From Betaproteobacteria bacterium (GTDB taxonomy: Bacteria; Pseudomonadota; Gammaproteobacteria; Burkholderiales; Burkholderiaceae_A), in assembly GCA_018970545.1 (NCBI GenBank), contig JAGWWC010000001.1, positions 109,514-173,513 of the forward strand: a stretch of 64,000 nt of DNA, written 5' to 3'. The notes beneath the pieces are model-generated. The model was not told the DNA's origin. It searched no databases and saw only the letters and a list, made by a program, of their open reading frames with translations. Shown piece by piece: positions 56,399 to 64,000 of this stretch (position 1 is the first letter of the stretch; each line of letters starts with the position of its first letter). A program made the position numbers and the translations under genes.

Positions 56399-57905
56399 CC
56401 TCGAGTCCTGTTGGGGCCTGCTTGTTTTTCCAGCGCTGATAGAGAGGCTGTGCCAGCAAAAGCATGACTGCGATGGCCAGCAAAGTGGCCGATATCGGCC
56501 GCGTGACAAAAGTACTCCACTGGCCTTGACTGATGGTGAGCGCCTGCCGCATCGACTGCTCCGCAAGCGGCGACAGGATCAGACCCACCAACACCGGTGC
56601 CGCAGGAAAGTCGAACCGACGCATGATGTAGCCCGCCAGACCAAAAACAAACAAAAGCCCGACATTAAATAATGACTGACCGGCTCCATAGACGCCAATG
56701 ATCGAGACGACGATGATTCCGGCATACAGCCACGGTGGAGGGATCCTGAGCAATTTCACCCAGAGCCCCACCAGCGGCAGATTGAGCACCAGCAAAATGA
56801 AATTGCCGATGTACAGGCTGGCGATCAGGGTCCACACGAGGCCGCTGTTGGTAGAGAACAACTGCGGACCGGTCTGGATGCCGTAGCTCTCAAAGGCCGA
56901 CAGCATGACGGCAGCGGTCGCCGATGTTGGGATTCCCAGTGTCAGCAATGGCATCAGCACTCCGGCAGCTGAGGCATTGTTGGCCGCCTCTGGGCCCGCC
57001 ACACCCTCAATCGCACCGTGGCCAAACTCTTCGGGATGCTTGGAGAGTTTTTTCTCTGTGTAATACGACAGCAGCGTAGGAACCTCGGCCCCTCCGGCGG
57101 GCATGGCGCCAATTGGAAAACCAAACAGTGCCCCACGAATCCAGGCCTTCCACGATCGGGCCCAGTCTTGCGTGCTCATCCATAAACTACCCGAGAGTTT
57201 TGCCAGGCTTCCTGGCTGACTGCTGCGGCCCTGCCAAGCGAGATAAAGCGCCTCGCCTACTGCAAAAAGCCCAACGGCTGCCACTGTGATCTCAATACCG
57301 TCTAGCAGCTGGGGCTGGCCGAATGTGAATCGCATCTGCCCAGTCTGAAGATCAATGCCGACCATGCCAATAAGGAGCCCGAGCCCGAGCGATACCAAGC
57401 CGCGAAGCAAGGAGTTACCCAGTACCGAAGAGACGGCCACCAATGAGAGCACCATCAGGCTGAAATATTCGGCAGGACCAAAAGCAAGCGCGACTTCGAC
57501 CACCCAGGGAGCAATAAATGTCAGGGCCAAGATGGCAATCGTTCCCGCGACAAAACTGCCGATGGCGGCGGTGGCAAGTGCCTGGCCGGCACGTCCACTT
57601 CTTGCCATTTTGTTGCCCTCAAGCGCCGTCACGACCGATGAGGTCTCACCTGGCGTATTCAGCAGAATCGAAGTCGTGGATCCGCCATAGGCGGCGCCAT
57701 AATAAATTCCGGCAAACATCACGAACATGCTGGTGGCGGGAACGTGATAAGTCAGCGGCAGAAGCAGCGCGATGGTCAAGGCAGGTCCAAGGCCCGGCAG
57801 GACCCCGACCATGGTGCCCACGAAACATCCAACAAACCCCCACATCAAGGTGGTGGGGGTGAGGGCCGAGGCAAATCCGGCAAGCAGCGCTTCAAAGGCT
57901 TCCAT
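56379..57905 (-). CDS. tctA: Tripartite tricarboxylate transporter, large permease TctA
   Basis: TctA is the large membrane subunit that uses an ion gradient to import a carboxylate delivered by TctC. The 508-residue product has about 12 hydrophobic segments and the family motifs [29 protein letters not shown] near 24-52, [58 protein letters not shown] and [17 protein letters not shown]. It lies 7 bases after tctB and overlaps the lyase gene. The island around it suggests a branched or tricarboxylic substrate. Confidence 0.95.
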   Translation of the reverse strand: MEAFEALLAGFASALTPTTLMWGFVGCFVGTMVGVLPGLGPALTIALLLPLTYHVPATSMFVMFAGIYYGAAYGGSTTSILLNTPGETSSVVTALEGNKMARSGRAGQALATAAIGSFVAGTIAILALTFIAPWVVEVALAFGPAEYFSLMVLSLVAVSSVLGNSLLRGLVSLGLGLLIGMVGIDLQTGQMRFTFGQPQLLDGIEITVAAVGLFAVGEALYLAWQGRSSQPGSLAKLSGSLWMSTQDWARSWKAWIRGALFGFPIGAMPAGGAEVPTLLSYYTEKKLSKHPEEFGHGAIEGVAGPEAANNASAAGVLMPLLTLGIPTSATAAVMLSAFESYGIQTGPQLFSTNSGLVWTLIASLYIGNFILLVLNLPLVGLWVKLLRIPPPWLYAGIIVVSIIGVYGAGQSLFNVGLLFVFGLAGYIMRRFDFPAAPVLVGLILSPLAEQSMRQALTISQGQWSTFVTRPISATLLAIAVMLLLAQPLYQRWKNKQAPTGLEDGSPTA

Positions 57906-57912
57906 GGTGGGC

Positions 57913-58374
57913 CTAAATCAAAGTGAGTGCCGGGCCAAGGCCAATGCCAAGAATTTTTGAAAACAGGAACCAGAAGAAAATCACGATGGCACCGCAAATC
58001 AAAAAAGACTTCAAATTGATCGGCGCATCAAAGGCCCGGGCGATGCAGACTCCGCAGAGCGTTGCGCTGGGAATAAATCCCACGAGACCAACGAGCCCAA
58101 TAAAAATTACGCCCGCACCCAATAGAAACAAAAACCGTGTTGTGCTGCCCGAGAGGGCGGCCTGCTCTGGATCGGCGGCATCATCGGCCTGCAGGCCTCG
58201 GTAGGCGCCGATGCCATACAGCAGGCTCACCAGCGACAGGCCGGCCACAATGAGGGCCGGCATCAAGGAGGGGCCAACCGCCATTTCAATTGCGGACTCG
58301 GGAATCTGAATGACCTGCCAGCCAGCCACTAGGCATACCAATCCCAGCAGCAGGCTGACGCGGATTGGCGTCAT
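57913..58374 (-). CDS. tctB: Tripartite tricarboxylate transporter, small permease TctB
   Basis: TctB is the small membrane partner of TctA. The 153-residue product has four hydrophobic segments (about 6-20, 37-57, 78-100, 112-145) and the LMPALIVAGLSLVSLLYG motif after a short loop (IEMAVGPS). Conservation in this family is low; the call rests on topology, size and position between tctC and tctA. It overlaps tctC by four bases. Confidence 0.88.
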   Translation of the reverse strand: MTPIRVSLLLGLVCLVAGWQVIQIPESAIEMAVGPSLMPALIVAGLSLVSLLYGIGAYRGLQADDAADPEQAALSGSTTRFLFLLGAGVIFIGLVGLVGFIPSATLCGVCIARAFDAPINLKSFLICGAIVIFFWFLFSKILGIGLGPALTLI

Positions 58375-59345
58375 GCGAGGCCGAGATCCTTCATAACGGC
58401 GGTTGTGCGTTCAATATCCCAATTTACCTCACGCAGGAAAGGCTGCTCAGTTAAGAAAGCGTCAGACCACTTTCGAGTCACCAGCTCGTTTTTCCATGCG
58501 CTGGTGGCCACGGTACGGGTCATCAAATCGATGAGCGCATTCCGCTGGGATTCGTTAATTCCGGGCGGCGCGAATACACCCCGCCAGTTGGCGAGCACCA
58601 CATTGAGCCCTAGCTCTGTCATGGTGGGTACATTGACCCCAGGAATTCGAGTTCTGCCCGAAGTCGCTAAGGGAATCATGCGGCCAGCCTTGATTTGCTC
58701 TTCAAACTCCGAATAGCCCGAGATCCCTGCGGTGACCTGGCCACCAATAATGGCCGCATTGGCAGGCCCGCCGCCCGCAAATGCGACATAAGCACCTTCT
58801 TTGGGGTTGCGGCCAAGTGCCTTGATCATCAAGCCGAGTATCAGGTGGTCGGTGCCCCCAGCGCTGCCCCCCGCAACGGAGACCGCTTTTGGGTTTGCTT
58901 TTAGCGCAGCAATCAATTCATTCCAGGTTTTGATTTTTCCGGAGGAAGGCACAACGATCACACCGGCTTCCTCGGTTAGACGTGCAATCGGGGTCACATC
59001 ACGCATCGTGATGGGGCTTTTGTTGGCGATGGCGGCCCCAACCATCACTGATCCGCCAATCATTAGGCTGTTGCCTTGACCTTTGCGCTGATTCACGAAT
59101 CGAGGCAGGCCCACCATGCCGCCGGCGCCGCCAACGTTTTCAAATTGCATATTGCCCACCAAGCCACCAGCCTTTGCGGCCCGCTCGATGGCCCGCGCCG
59201 TGCTGTCCCAGCCGCCGCCGGGGGCGGCGGGCACAAACATATTGATGGTATCGAACAACGCCTTGGCCTGCGCCCAGGCGGGCAGTGAGGCCGTTGCCGC
59301 CGCCGCAGCACTGAATTTAACGAAATCTCTTTTTGAAATGATCAC
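58371..59345 (-). CDS. tctC: Tripartite tricarboxylate transporter substrate-binding protein TctC (Bug family)
   Basis: A 324-residue periplasmic receptor of the Bug family. GTG start at 59345 with GAGGAGA upstream; signal ISKRDFVKFSAAAAATASLPAWAQA with a hydrophobic core and AQA cleavage near 26. The mature part shows FVPAAPGGGWDSTARAIERA, VENVGG-like NVGGAGGMVG, and a ligand-loop AGGSAGGTDHL near 157. It leads tctCBA-lyase-CoA transferase and lies 99 bases after the LysR gene on the same strand; AAAAG-A-CTTTT in that gap is a small inverted repeat of unknown role. Confidence 0.94.
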   Translation of the reverse strand: MIISKRDFVKFSAAAAATASLPAWAQAKALFDTINMFVPAAPGGGWDSTARAIERAAKAGGLVGNMQFENVGGAGGMVGLPRFVNQRKGQGNSLMIGGSVMVGAAIANKSPITMRDVTPIARLTEEAGVIVVPSSGKIKTWNELIAALKANPKAVSVAGGSAGGTDHLILGLMIKALGRNPKEGAYVAFAGGGPANAAIIGGQVTAGISGYSEFEEQIKAGRMIPLATSGRTRIPGVNVPTMTELGLNVVLANWRGVFAPPGINESQRNALIDLMTRTVATSAWKNELVTRKWSDAFLTEQPFLREVNWDIERTTAVMKDLGLA

Positions 59346-59444
59346 TAGCGGTCTCCTCGAAAAGTCTTTTAAGAAACGGGGGCTGATGCGCTGCGGATGG
59401 CGAATCTCCTGCGCATCATAGGCGTTGAGTCCGGCGGGATCAAC

Positions 59445-60338
59445 TTAAAGGCAGAGGTCATAAAAGCGTTGGGCAGCCGGCTGAAGGACCCGCCCTTTTT
59501 TCTTGATCAGACCGATTTTTCTGCGGATCACTGGATCATGAAGCGCAACACTCACCACCAGCGGGTGGTGCTTCTTGGGCGCTGCGATCGAGGGCACGAC
59601 CGCAATCCCAATTCCCGCTTCGACGAGTCCGAGCATTGTGGTGACATGCTGCGTTTCAAACATGCTCTCGGGCAGCTGCTGACTGCCCGCGATGGCTTGA
59701 TCCAGAATGAGGCGATTGCCAGAGTTTTTGCCCACAGAAATATAGGTATAGCCCGACAGCTCCGACCATCGAATTTTTTGTCGCTTGGCCAGCGGATGAT
59801 CACGCCGGCAGGCCAACACGAACTCTTCTTCGAGCAGGGGCGCGAATTCAAGATCGGGCTGCTGAACTCCGATGAAGTTCAAGCCAAAATCAGCCGTGCC
59901 CTCGGCGACAAGCCGCAGGACACCCTCTGCGTTGTCATCAAGAATTCTTATCCGGACATTCGGATGTTTTTTGTGGAATGCCAGAATAATTTTGGTTAAG
60001 AAATAGTTCACCACAGAGGGCACACAGGCAATGGCGATGGTGTTCTGGACGGCCGCTGCGGCGCCGCGGACATGAAGCACTGTCGCTTCGAGTGACGAGA
60101 AGACCTCCTCGAGCCGGCGTTCAAATTCTTTACCAACGGCCGTCAAGGTGATGCGGCGTGTGGACCGCTGAAAGAGCTGAACTCCCAGGCCTTGTTCGAG
60201 CTTGTCGATGCGTCGGCTAAAGGCCGGCTGCGACAGATGAATGTGCTGGGCGGCCTGCGTAAAGGTGGGAAATCGGACTGCCGCCCGAAAGGCGGCGAGT
60301 TCATTCAGATCGATGGCGGCAAAGTCAGTCGGTTTCAT
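59445..60338 (-). CDS. LysR-family transcriptional regulator of the tricarboxylate island
   Basis: A 297-residue LysR regulator. The winged helix-turn-helix is at 15-70 (FPTFTQAAQHIHLSQPAFSRRIDKLEQGLGVQLFQR). The co-inducer domain (about 95-297) shows IAIACVPSVVNYFLTKIILAFHKKHPNVRIRILD and ends FYDLCL. It stands between the two arms of the island, co-oriented with tctCBA and divergent from the SDR gene. A 16-base inverted repeat abuts its start codon. Its co-inducer is probably the imported acid or a metabolite of it. Confidence 0.94.
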   Translation of the reverse strand: MKPTDFAAIDLNELAAFRAAVRFPTFTQAAQHIHLSQPAFSRRIDKLEQGLGVQLFQRSTRRITLTAVGKEFERRLEEVFSSLEATVLHVRGAAAAVQNTIAIACVPSVVNYFLTKIILAFHKKHPNVRIRILDDNAEGVLRLVAEGTADFGLNFIGVQQPDLEFAPLLEEEFVLACRRDHPLAKRQKIRWSELSGYTYISVGKNSGNRLILDQAIAGSQQLPESMFETQHVTTMLGLVEAGIGIAVVPSIAAPKKHHPLVVSVALHDPVIRRKIGLIKKKGRVLQPAAQRFYDLCL

Positions 60339-60339
60339 T

Positions 60340-60386
60340 CATTTGTATTTTGCATCAATTAATTTAAATAATGCATTTTACAAATG
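60340..60386. promoter_or_regulatory. 16-base inverted repeat in the lysR/SDR gap (candidate operator)
   Basis: CATTTGTATTTTGCAT (60340-60355) and ATGCATTTTACAAATG (60371-60386) are inverted copies matching at 13 of 16 positions, with a 15-base spacer of only A/T and one C. The left arm ends one base before the lysR start codon and the right arm is 60 bases before the SDR start. Position and symmetry fit LysR binding that represses itself and activates the plus arm. The A/T centre could hold overlapping promoters. Confidence 0.6.
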
Positions 60387-60446
60387 ATACCGACCCCGCC
60401 ATCATGGCCTCCATCAATACGCAGCAGGCGCAGGGAGGCGCAAGCG

Positions 60447-61199
60447 ATGGAACTTCAAATCAAGGGAAAAACAGGACTCGTGACCGGCGCCAGTGCGGGA
60501 ATCGGCCGCGCCACCGCGATCGCACTCGGCAAAGAGGGGGTCCGGCTGGCGATCGCCGGCCGTCGGCACGATAAGCTGCAAGAGGTCGCGCAGATTATTC
60601 GCGATGCGGGCGGCGAAGCCCCCACGCTCATCGTTCAAGACATGATGGAAGACCAGGCCCCGGCGGCGATCGCCGAGCAGGTGTTGGGTGCCCTCGGCAG
60701 GGTCGAGATTTTGATCAATAACGCCGGCGGCTCTCGGCCATTTAAGCTGGAGTCAAGCGAGGAGCAGTGGAACGAGGCCCTCACGCTGAATTTCACCCGC
60801 CATCGTCAGCTGACCCACAAGCTTTTGAGTCCTATGATGGAAGGCGGCTGGGGCCGGATCATTAACATCACCGGCAAGTCCGAGCCCGATGGGATCAATG
60901 GCGCCTTCTGTGCGAAAGCAGCGGTCCACTCATGGGCCAAAGGACTCTCGCGAGAAGTTGGAAAAAAAGGCATCACGGTGAATTGCATTCCACCGGGCCG
61001 CATCATGAGCGATCAGATTCTTCGCAACTACACGCCAGAATATCGTGCTTGGCAGTCCGAGCATGAAATTCCAATGGGCCGATATGGAGAGCCCGAGGAT
61101 ATTGCAGCGCTGATTTGTTTCTTGGCCTCGCCCCTGGCGCAGTATATTACCGGCACCGTCATCCCAGTCGATGGCGGGCTTCGTCGATATCAGTTCTAG
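60447..61199 (+). CDS. Atypical short-chain dehydrogenase/reductase lacking the catalytic tyrosine
   Basis: A 250-residue Rossmann-fold SDR: cofactor loop GLVTGASAGIGRATAIALG at 11-29, INNAGGSRP near 88, NITGKSEPDG near 140, and the C-terminal CIPPGRIMSDQI. The usual YxxxK motif reads AFCAK, so the lysine is kept but Ala replaces the tyrosine and the serine position is also changed. It may use another acid, act as a lyase or hydratase, or be non-catalytic. ATG 60447 has AGGGAGG upstream; it is the first gene of the plus arm. Confidence 0.92.
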   Translation: MELQIKGKTGLVTGASAGIGRATAIALGKEGVRLAIAGRRHDKLQEVAQIIRDAGGEAPTLIVQDMMEDQAPAAIAEQVLGALGRVEILINNAGGSRPFKLESSEEQWNEALTLNFTRHRQLTHKLLSPMMEGGWGRIINITGKSEPDGINGAFCAKAAVHSWAKGLSREVGKKGITVNCIPPGRIMSDQILRNYTPEYRAWQSEHEIPMGRYGEPEDIAALICFLASPLAQYITGTVIPVDGGLRRYQF

Positions 61200-61236
61200 T
61201 CGATCATAAAAAGTTAACTTACAGGAGACAAAGTTC

Positions 61237-62229
61237 ATGACGAATTCAACGCGCCGCAGACTCACCGTCTCACTCTCACTGGCGGGTGGCTTGGCCGCGC
61301 TGAACGCCCCGATCCGATCGCAGGCCCAGACATTTCCATCTCGCCCGATTCGTATCGTTGTGCCGTTTGCTCCTGGGGGTACATCGGAGATCGTGGCCCG
61401 GTCGGTGGCCATCGAGATGGGCAACTTTCTTAAACAGAACGTGTTTGTTGAAAATAAACCAGGGGGCGCTGGCGTCATTGCGATGAATGATGTCCTGAAA
61501 TCACCAGCCGATGGCCATACCCTGGTCATCAGTCACGTGGGGACCTTCGCGGTCAATCCATTTGCGATGGCCAAACAGTCCTACGATGTCAATAAGGATT
61601 TCACTTCGGTGGCCCTGCTCTCGAAGGTCCCCAATTTATTTGTGGTGCATCCGGATCTGCCGGTACGCAATCTCAAGGAATTTGTCGCGCTGGCCAAGGC
61701 CAAGCCTGGATTTATCAACTACGGCTCGGCGGGCAATGCCAGTGCTGGCCACCTGGCTTTTGAATATCTGCAGTTCGCCACCGGCATGCGGCTGACTCAT
61801 ATTCCGTACCGCGGCACCGGCCCGCAGCTGGTGGATTTGGTGGCGGGATTGACTCAGGCCGCGTCGGCGGGAGCCCCGGCTTTGCTTCCCTATATTCGCG
61901 ATGGCCGGGTTCGCGCGATTGCCGTCGGCATGCCTCGCCGGATCCCGGCGCTGCCGGATGTGCCCACTGTCGCCGAGCAGGGCTATCCGGGCTTTGAGAC
62001 ATCACAGTGGTATGGGCTATCGGTACCATCCGCAACCCCGCGTCCAATCATTGAGCGGCTCAATGCTGCCGCCAATCACGCCCTGAGATCAAAAACGGTT
62101 GGCGAAAAATTCACGGCAGATAACGCGGTCTTCACGCCGGGCAGCCCCGAGGAGTACACCAAATTCATTGCCGAGGAACAATCCCGCTGGTCGAATGTGG
62201 TGAAGCAGTCTGGCCTGAAGATCGATTAG
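61237..62229 (+). CDS. Second Bug-family tricarboxylate-binding protein
   Basis: A 330-residue periplasmic receptor with a signal peptide (Arg-rich NSTRRRLTVSLSLAGGLAAL, cleavage near RSQAQT) and the Bug pattern FPSRPIRIVVPFAPGGTSEIVARSV, NKPGGAGVIAMNDVL, YGSAGNASAGHLAFEYLQ, and a C-terminal FIAEEQSRWSNVVKQSGLKID. AGGAGA precedes the ATG. It lies four bases before the flavoprotein gene. It has no permease of its own here and may share TctAB at 56379-58374 or act as a sensor. Confidence 0.94.
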   Translation: MTNSTRRRLTVSLSLAGGLAALNAPIRSQAQTFPSRPIRIVVPFAPGGTSEIVARSVAIEMGNFLKQNVFVENKPGGAGVIAMNDVLKSPADGHTLVISHVGTFAVNPFAMAKQSYDVNKDFTSVALLSKVPNLFVVHPDLPVRNLKEFVALAKAKPGFINYGSAGNASAGHLAFEYLQFATGMRLTHIPYRGTGPQLVDLVAGLTQAASAGAPALLPYIRDGRVRAIAVGMPRRIPALPDVPTVAEQGYPGFETSQWYGLSVPSATPRPIIERLNAAANHALRSKTVGEKFTADNAVFTPGSPEEYTKFIAEEQSRWSNVVKQSGLKID

Positions 62230-62233
62230 CCGC

Positions 62234-63646
62234 GTGGATGCAGTTGATGTTCTTGTAATCGGCGGTGGAAATGCCGCGTTATGCGCGGCTTTGACCGCCC
62301 GAGAGCAGGGATGCTCGGTTCGGATTCTGGAGTTCGCGCCGAAATTATGGCGCGGGGGAAATAGCACCCACACTCGTAACATCCGTTGCATGCACACACA
62401 GCCAGAGGATGTGCTCACTGGCGCATATACCGAAGATGAGTTTTTCGAGGATCTACTGAAAGTCACGGGCGGTGAGATGTCCCATGATTTGGCTCGAATC
62501 GTCATTCGGGAATCCGCAAGCTGCCGCAGCTGGATGAAGCACCATGGAGTGCGTTTTCAGCCGTCACTCGGGGGAACGCTGCACTTATCGCGCACCAATG
62601 CCTTTTTTTTGGGCGGTGGCAAGGCGCTCGTCAATGCCTACTATCGCTCAGCGGAATCACATGGAATCCAAATCGACTACGAGACCTTTGTCGAGTCTTT
62701 GGATATTGAACATGGTCGTTTCAAGTCCGCCCAGATTTGTCTGCCGGATGGCCGTAAAGAGAGCATCGCTGCAAAAACGGCCATCGTCGCCAGTGGCGGA
62801 TTTGAATCAAATCGGGACTGGCTGCGCGAGGCCTGGGGGCCAGCTGCCGATAATTTTCTGATTCGTGGCACAAGATTTAATACAGGTGTGGTCTTGCGTG
62901 ATTTGATTGCAAAAGGAGCCGCAACGGTTGGAGATCCTACGCAGGGCCATGCTGTTGCCGTGGATGCGCGGGCACCACTTTATGATGGGGGCATCGTGAC
63001 CCGAATCGATTGCGTTTCCCTCGGAATTGTCGTGAATAAGAATGCAGAGCGGTTTTACGACGAAGGGGAAGATTTCTGGCCAAAGCGCTATGCGATTTGG
63101 GGAAGACTGGTGGCACAGCAGCCCGATCAAATCGCATTTTCGATCATTGACCACAAGGCCCGCGGCCGGTTTATGCCTCCAGTCTTTCCCGGCGAGACCG
63201 CCCAGTCCATTTCAGAGCTGGCTGTCAAGCTGGGACTGCCTCCAGAGCGGCTGGTTTCCACGGTTGAACAATTTAACCAAGCGGTGCAGCCAGGACACTT
63301 TGATCATGCGGTGCTCGATGATTGCCAGACAGCGGGGATCCATCCAGCAAAAACCCACTGGGCCCTTCCCATCAATGAACCCCCTTTTACGGGCTACCCA
63401 TTGCGGCCGGGCATCACCTTCACATATCTGGGTCTGAAAGTGGATCACGATATGCGCGTTCTCATGCAGGGCGCCAGTGGCGTTGATCATTCTGAGAATC
63501 TGTTTGCGGCAGGAGAAATCTGTGCAGGCAATGTGTTGGGCAAGGGCTATGTTGCTGGCGTGGGCATGACGATCGGAACAGTCTTCGGTCGTATCGCGGG
63601 GAGAAGTGCTGCCCGCGCGGCAGGATATCAAGCTCAGTCAGTGTGA
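62234..63646 (+). CDS. TcuA-like FAD-dependent tricarballylate dehydrogenase
   Basis: A 470-residue FAD_binding_2 flavoprotein starting at GTG 62234. The Rossmann loop VLVIGGGNAALCAALTAREQG lies at 5-25, followed by WRGGNSTHTRNIRCMH near 43, GTLHLSRTNAFFLGGGKALVNAYYRSAE near 116, and the C-terminal NLFAAGEICAGNVLGKGYVAGVG. It resembles TcuA, which oxidises tricarballylate to cis-aconitate in Salmonella. The partner TcuB, which re-oxidises the flavin, is not seen here. A related substrate is possible. Confidence 0.86.
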   Translation: MDAVDVLVIGGGNAALCAALTAREQGCSVRILEFAPKLWRGGNSTHTRNIRCMHTQPEDVLTGAYTEDEFFEDLLKVTGGEMSHDLARIVIRESASCRSWMKHHGVRFQPSLGGTLHLSRTNAFFLGGGKALVNAYYRSAESHGIQIDYETFVESLDIEHGRFKSAQICLPDGRKESIAAKTAIVASGGFESNRDWLREAWGPAADNFLIRGTRFNTGVVLRDLIAKGAATVGDPTQGHAVAVDARAPLYDGGIVTRIDCVSLGIVVNKNAERFYDEGEDFWPKRYAIWGRLVAQQPDQIAFSIIDHKARGRFMPPVFPGETAQSISELAVKLGLPPERLVSTVEQFNQAVQPGHFDHAVLDDCQTAGIHPAKTHWALPINEPPFTGYPLRPGITFTYLGLKVDHDMRVLMQGASGVDHSENLFAAGEICAGNVLGKGYVAGVGMTIGTVFGRIAGRSAARAAGYQAQSV

Positions 63647-63703
63647 TGTGATGGGTCAACAGGCGGTTCATTATTCTTATTCAATGAGGGAGACATTTTT
63701 ACA

Positions 63704-64000
63704 ATGAAAAAAAATTTACGTTTTGTGACGTTAAGCCTTTTTGCCATTGCATTAACAGGCTGTGCAAGCGCTCCGATCCAGCTCTCGCAGATGGGCTCCT
63801 TTCATGTGGGGGGCCGAGAGGTAGTGCTCAGCGGAAAGCCGATTAAAGAGGTGTTGTTTGCACCAGGAGGGGTTCCTGCAAAAGTGGATCCCAACGGCGT
63901 GTACCAAGTGGAGCAGATGTATGTCCAGTACTTTATTCCGCAAAATCCGCGCGGCAGTTTTCCTTTGTTGCTCTGGCATGGCGGAGGTCTCTCCGGGGTC
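63704..64000 (+). CDS. Lipoprotein alpha/beta-hydrolase (esterase-like), partial
   Basis: The first 99 codons of a gene cut by the right edge. It starts at ATG 63704 with GAGGGAGA upstream. The product has a lipoprotein signal (FVTLSLFAIALTGC, Cys near 20) and then the opening strands of an alpha/beta hydrolase, ending at PLLLWHGGGLSGV, the oxyanion-hole HGGG motif. Its place after the flavoprotein suggests a role in releasing the island's acid from an ester outside the cytoplasm. The nucleophile and triad lie beyond the window. Confidence 0.75.
   Translation, partial: MKKNLRFVTLSLFAIALTGCASAPIQLSQMGSFHVGGREVVLSGKPIKEVLFAPGGVPAKVDPNGVYQVEQMYVQYFIPQNPRGSFPLLLWHGGGLSGV

Noticed and set aside
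56399..56566. Upstream extension of the HMGL-family frame
   Set aside because: The 56 extra residues are the antisense-like out-of-frame reading of the tctA end and match nothing.

Overview
The window is a stretch of bacterial chromosome with very dense coding and no gene-free gap longer than about 125 bases. The gene content and order point to a betaproteobacterium of the order Burkholderiales. The evidence is the run lptCAB-rpoN-hpf-ptsN-hprK-rapZ, the run mlaFEDACB-ABC ATPase-ibaG-murA-his-hinT-tatABC-htrA-petABC-sspAB, a giant DUF3683 FAD/Fe-S dehydrogenase, and tripartite tricarboxylate (TTT/Bug) transporters. I cannot name a genus. I see no insertion sequence, prophage, CRISPR array, rRNA operon or replication origin.

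Layout. 1-4217 (minus): TPR protein, lolB, ispE, tRNA-Gln, prs, rplY (cut by the left edge). 4253-6182 (plus): the base-excision repair pair mutM-mutY. 6121-13680 (minus): an envelope and nitrogen-regulation block, kdsD-kdsC-lptC-lptA-lptB-rpoN-hpf-ptsN-hprK-rapZ, which couples Kdo synthesis and LPS export to sigma-54 and PTS-type regulators. 13762-15753: a KefB/C-type cation antiporter. 15794-20686: the Mla retrograde phospholipid system, an ABC ATPase without its usual permease, and ibaG. 20734-29123: murA, an almost complete histidine pathway and hinT. Within the pathway hisC is inverted, and hisZ, which the short HisG needs, is not in the window. 29151-35891: tatABC, a periplasmic HtrA-type protease, the cytochrome bc1 genes petABC (the Rieske protein carries a twin-arginine signal, so it is a likely Tat client), and sspA-sspB. 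35899-41913: tRNA-Thr, then on the minus strand grxD, prmC, prfA, hemA, an orphan OmpR-type regulator and ilvA. 42038-51052: the giant dehydrogenase, phoBR with a Pho-box-like site, a DUF971 protein, ubiE, a Tim44-like protein, ubiJ, a cytochrome c5-like protein and an unannotated 39-residue membrane protein. 51492-54241: a BamE-like lipoprotein, a DAHP synthase, a DUF1330 protein and an exported lipoprotein with an intact methyltransferase core.

54246-64000 is accessory in character, a two-armed catabolic island around a LysR regulator. The minus arm has tctC-tctB-tctA, an HMG-CoA-lyase-family enzyme and a class III CoA-transferase, with overlapping coding ends. The plus arm has an atypical SDR, a second solute-binding protein, a TcuA-like flavoprotein and a lipoprotein alpha/beta hydrolase cut by the right edge. 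A large inverted repeat lies between the arms. I read it as uptake, CoA activation and carbon-carbon cleavage of an unidentified branched or tricarboxylic acid. The least explained items are the exported methyltransferase, the small membrane protein, the SDR without the catalytic tyrosine, the orphan regulator with its octamer cluster, and the two departures from the usual Burkholderiales order (inverted hisC, missing ABC permease).
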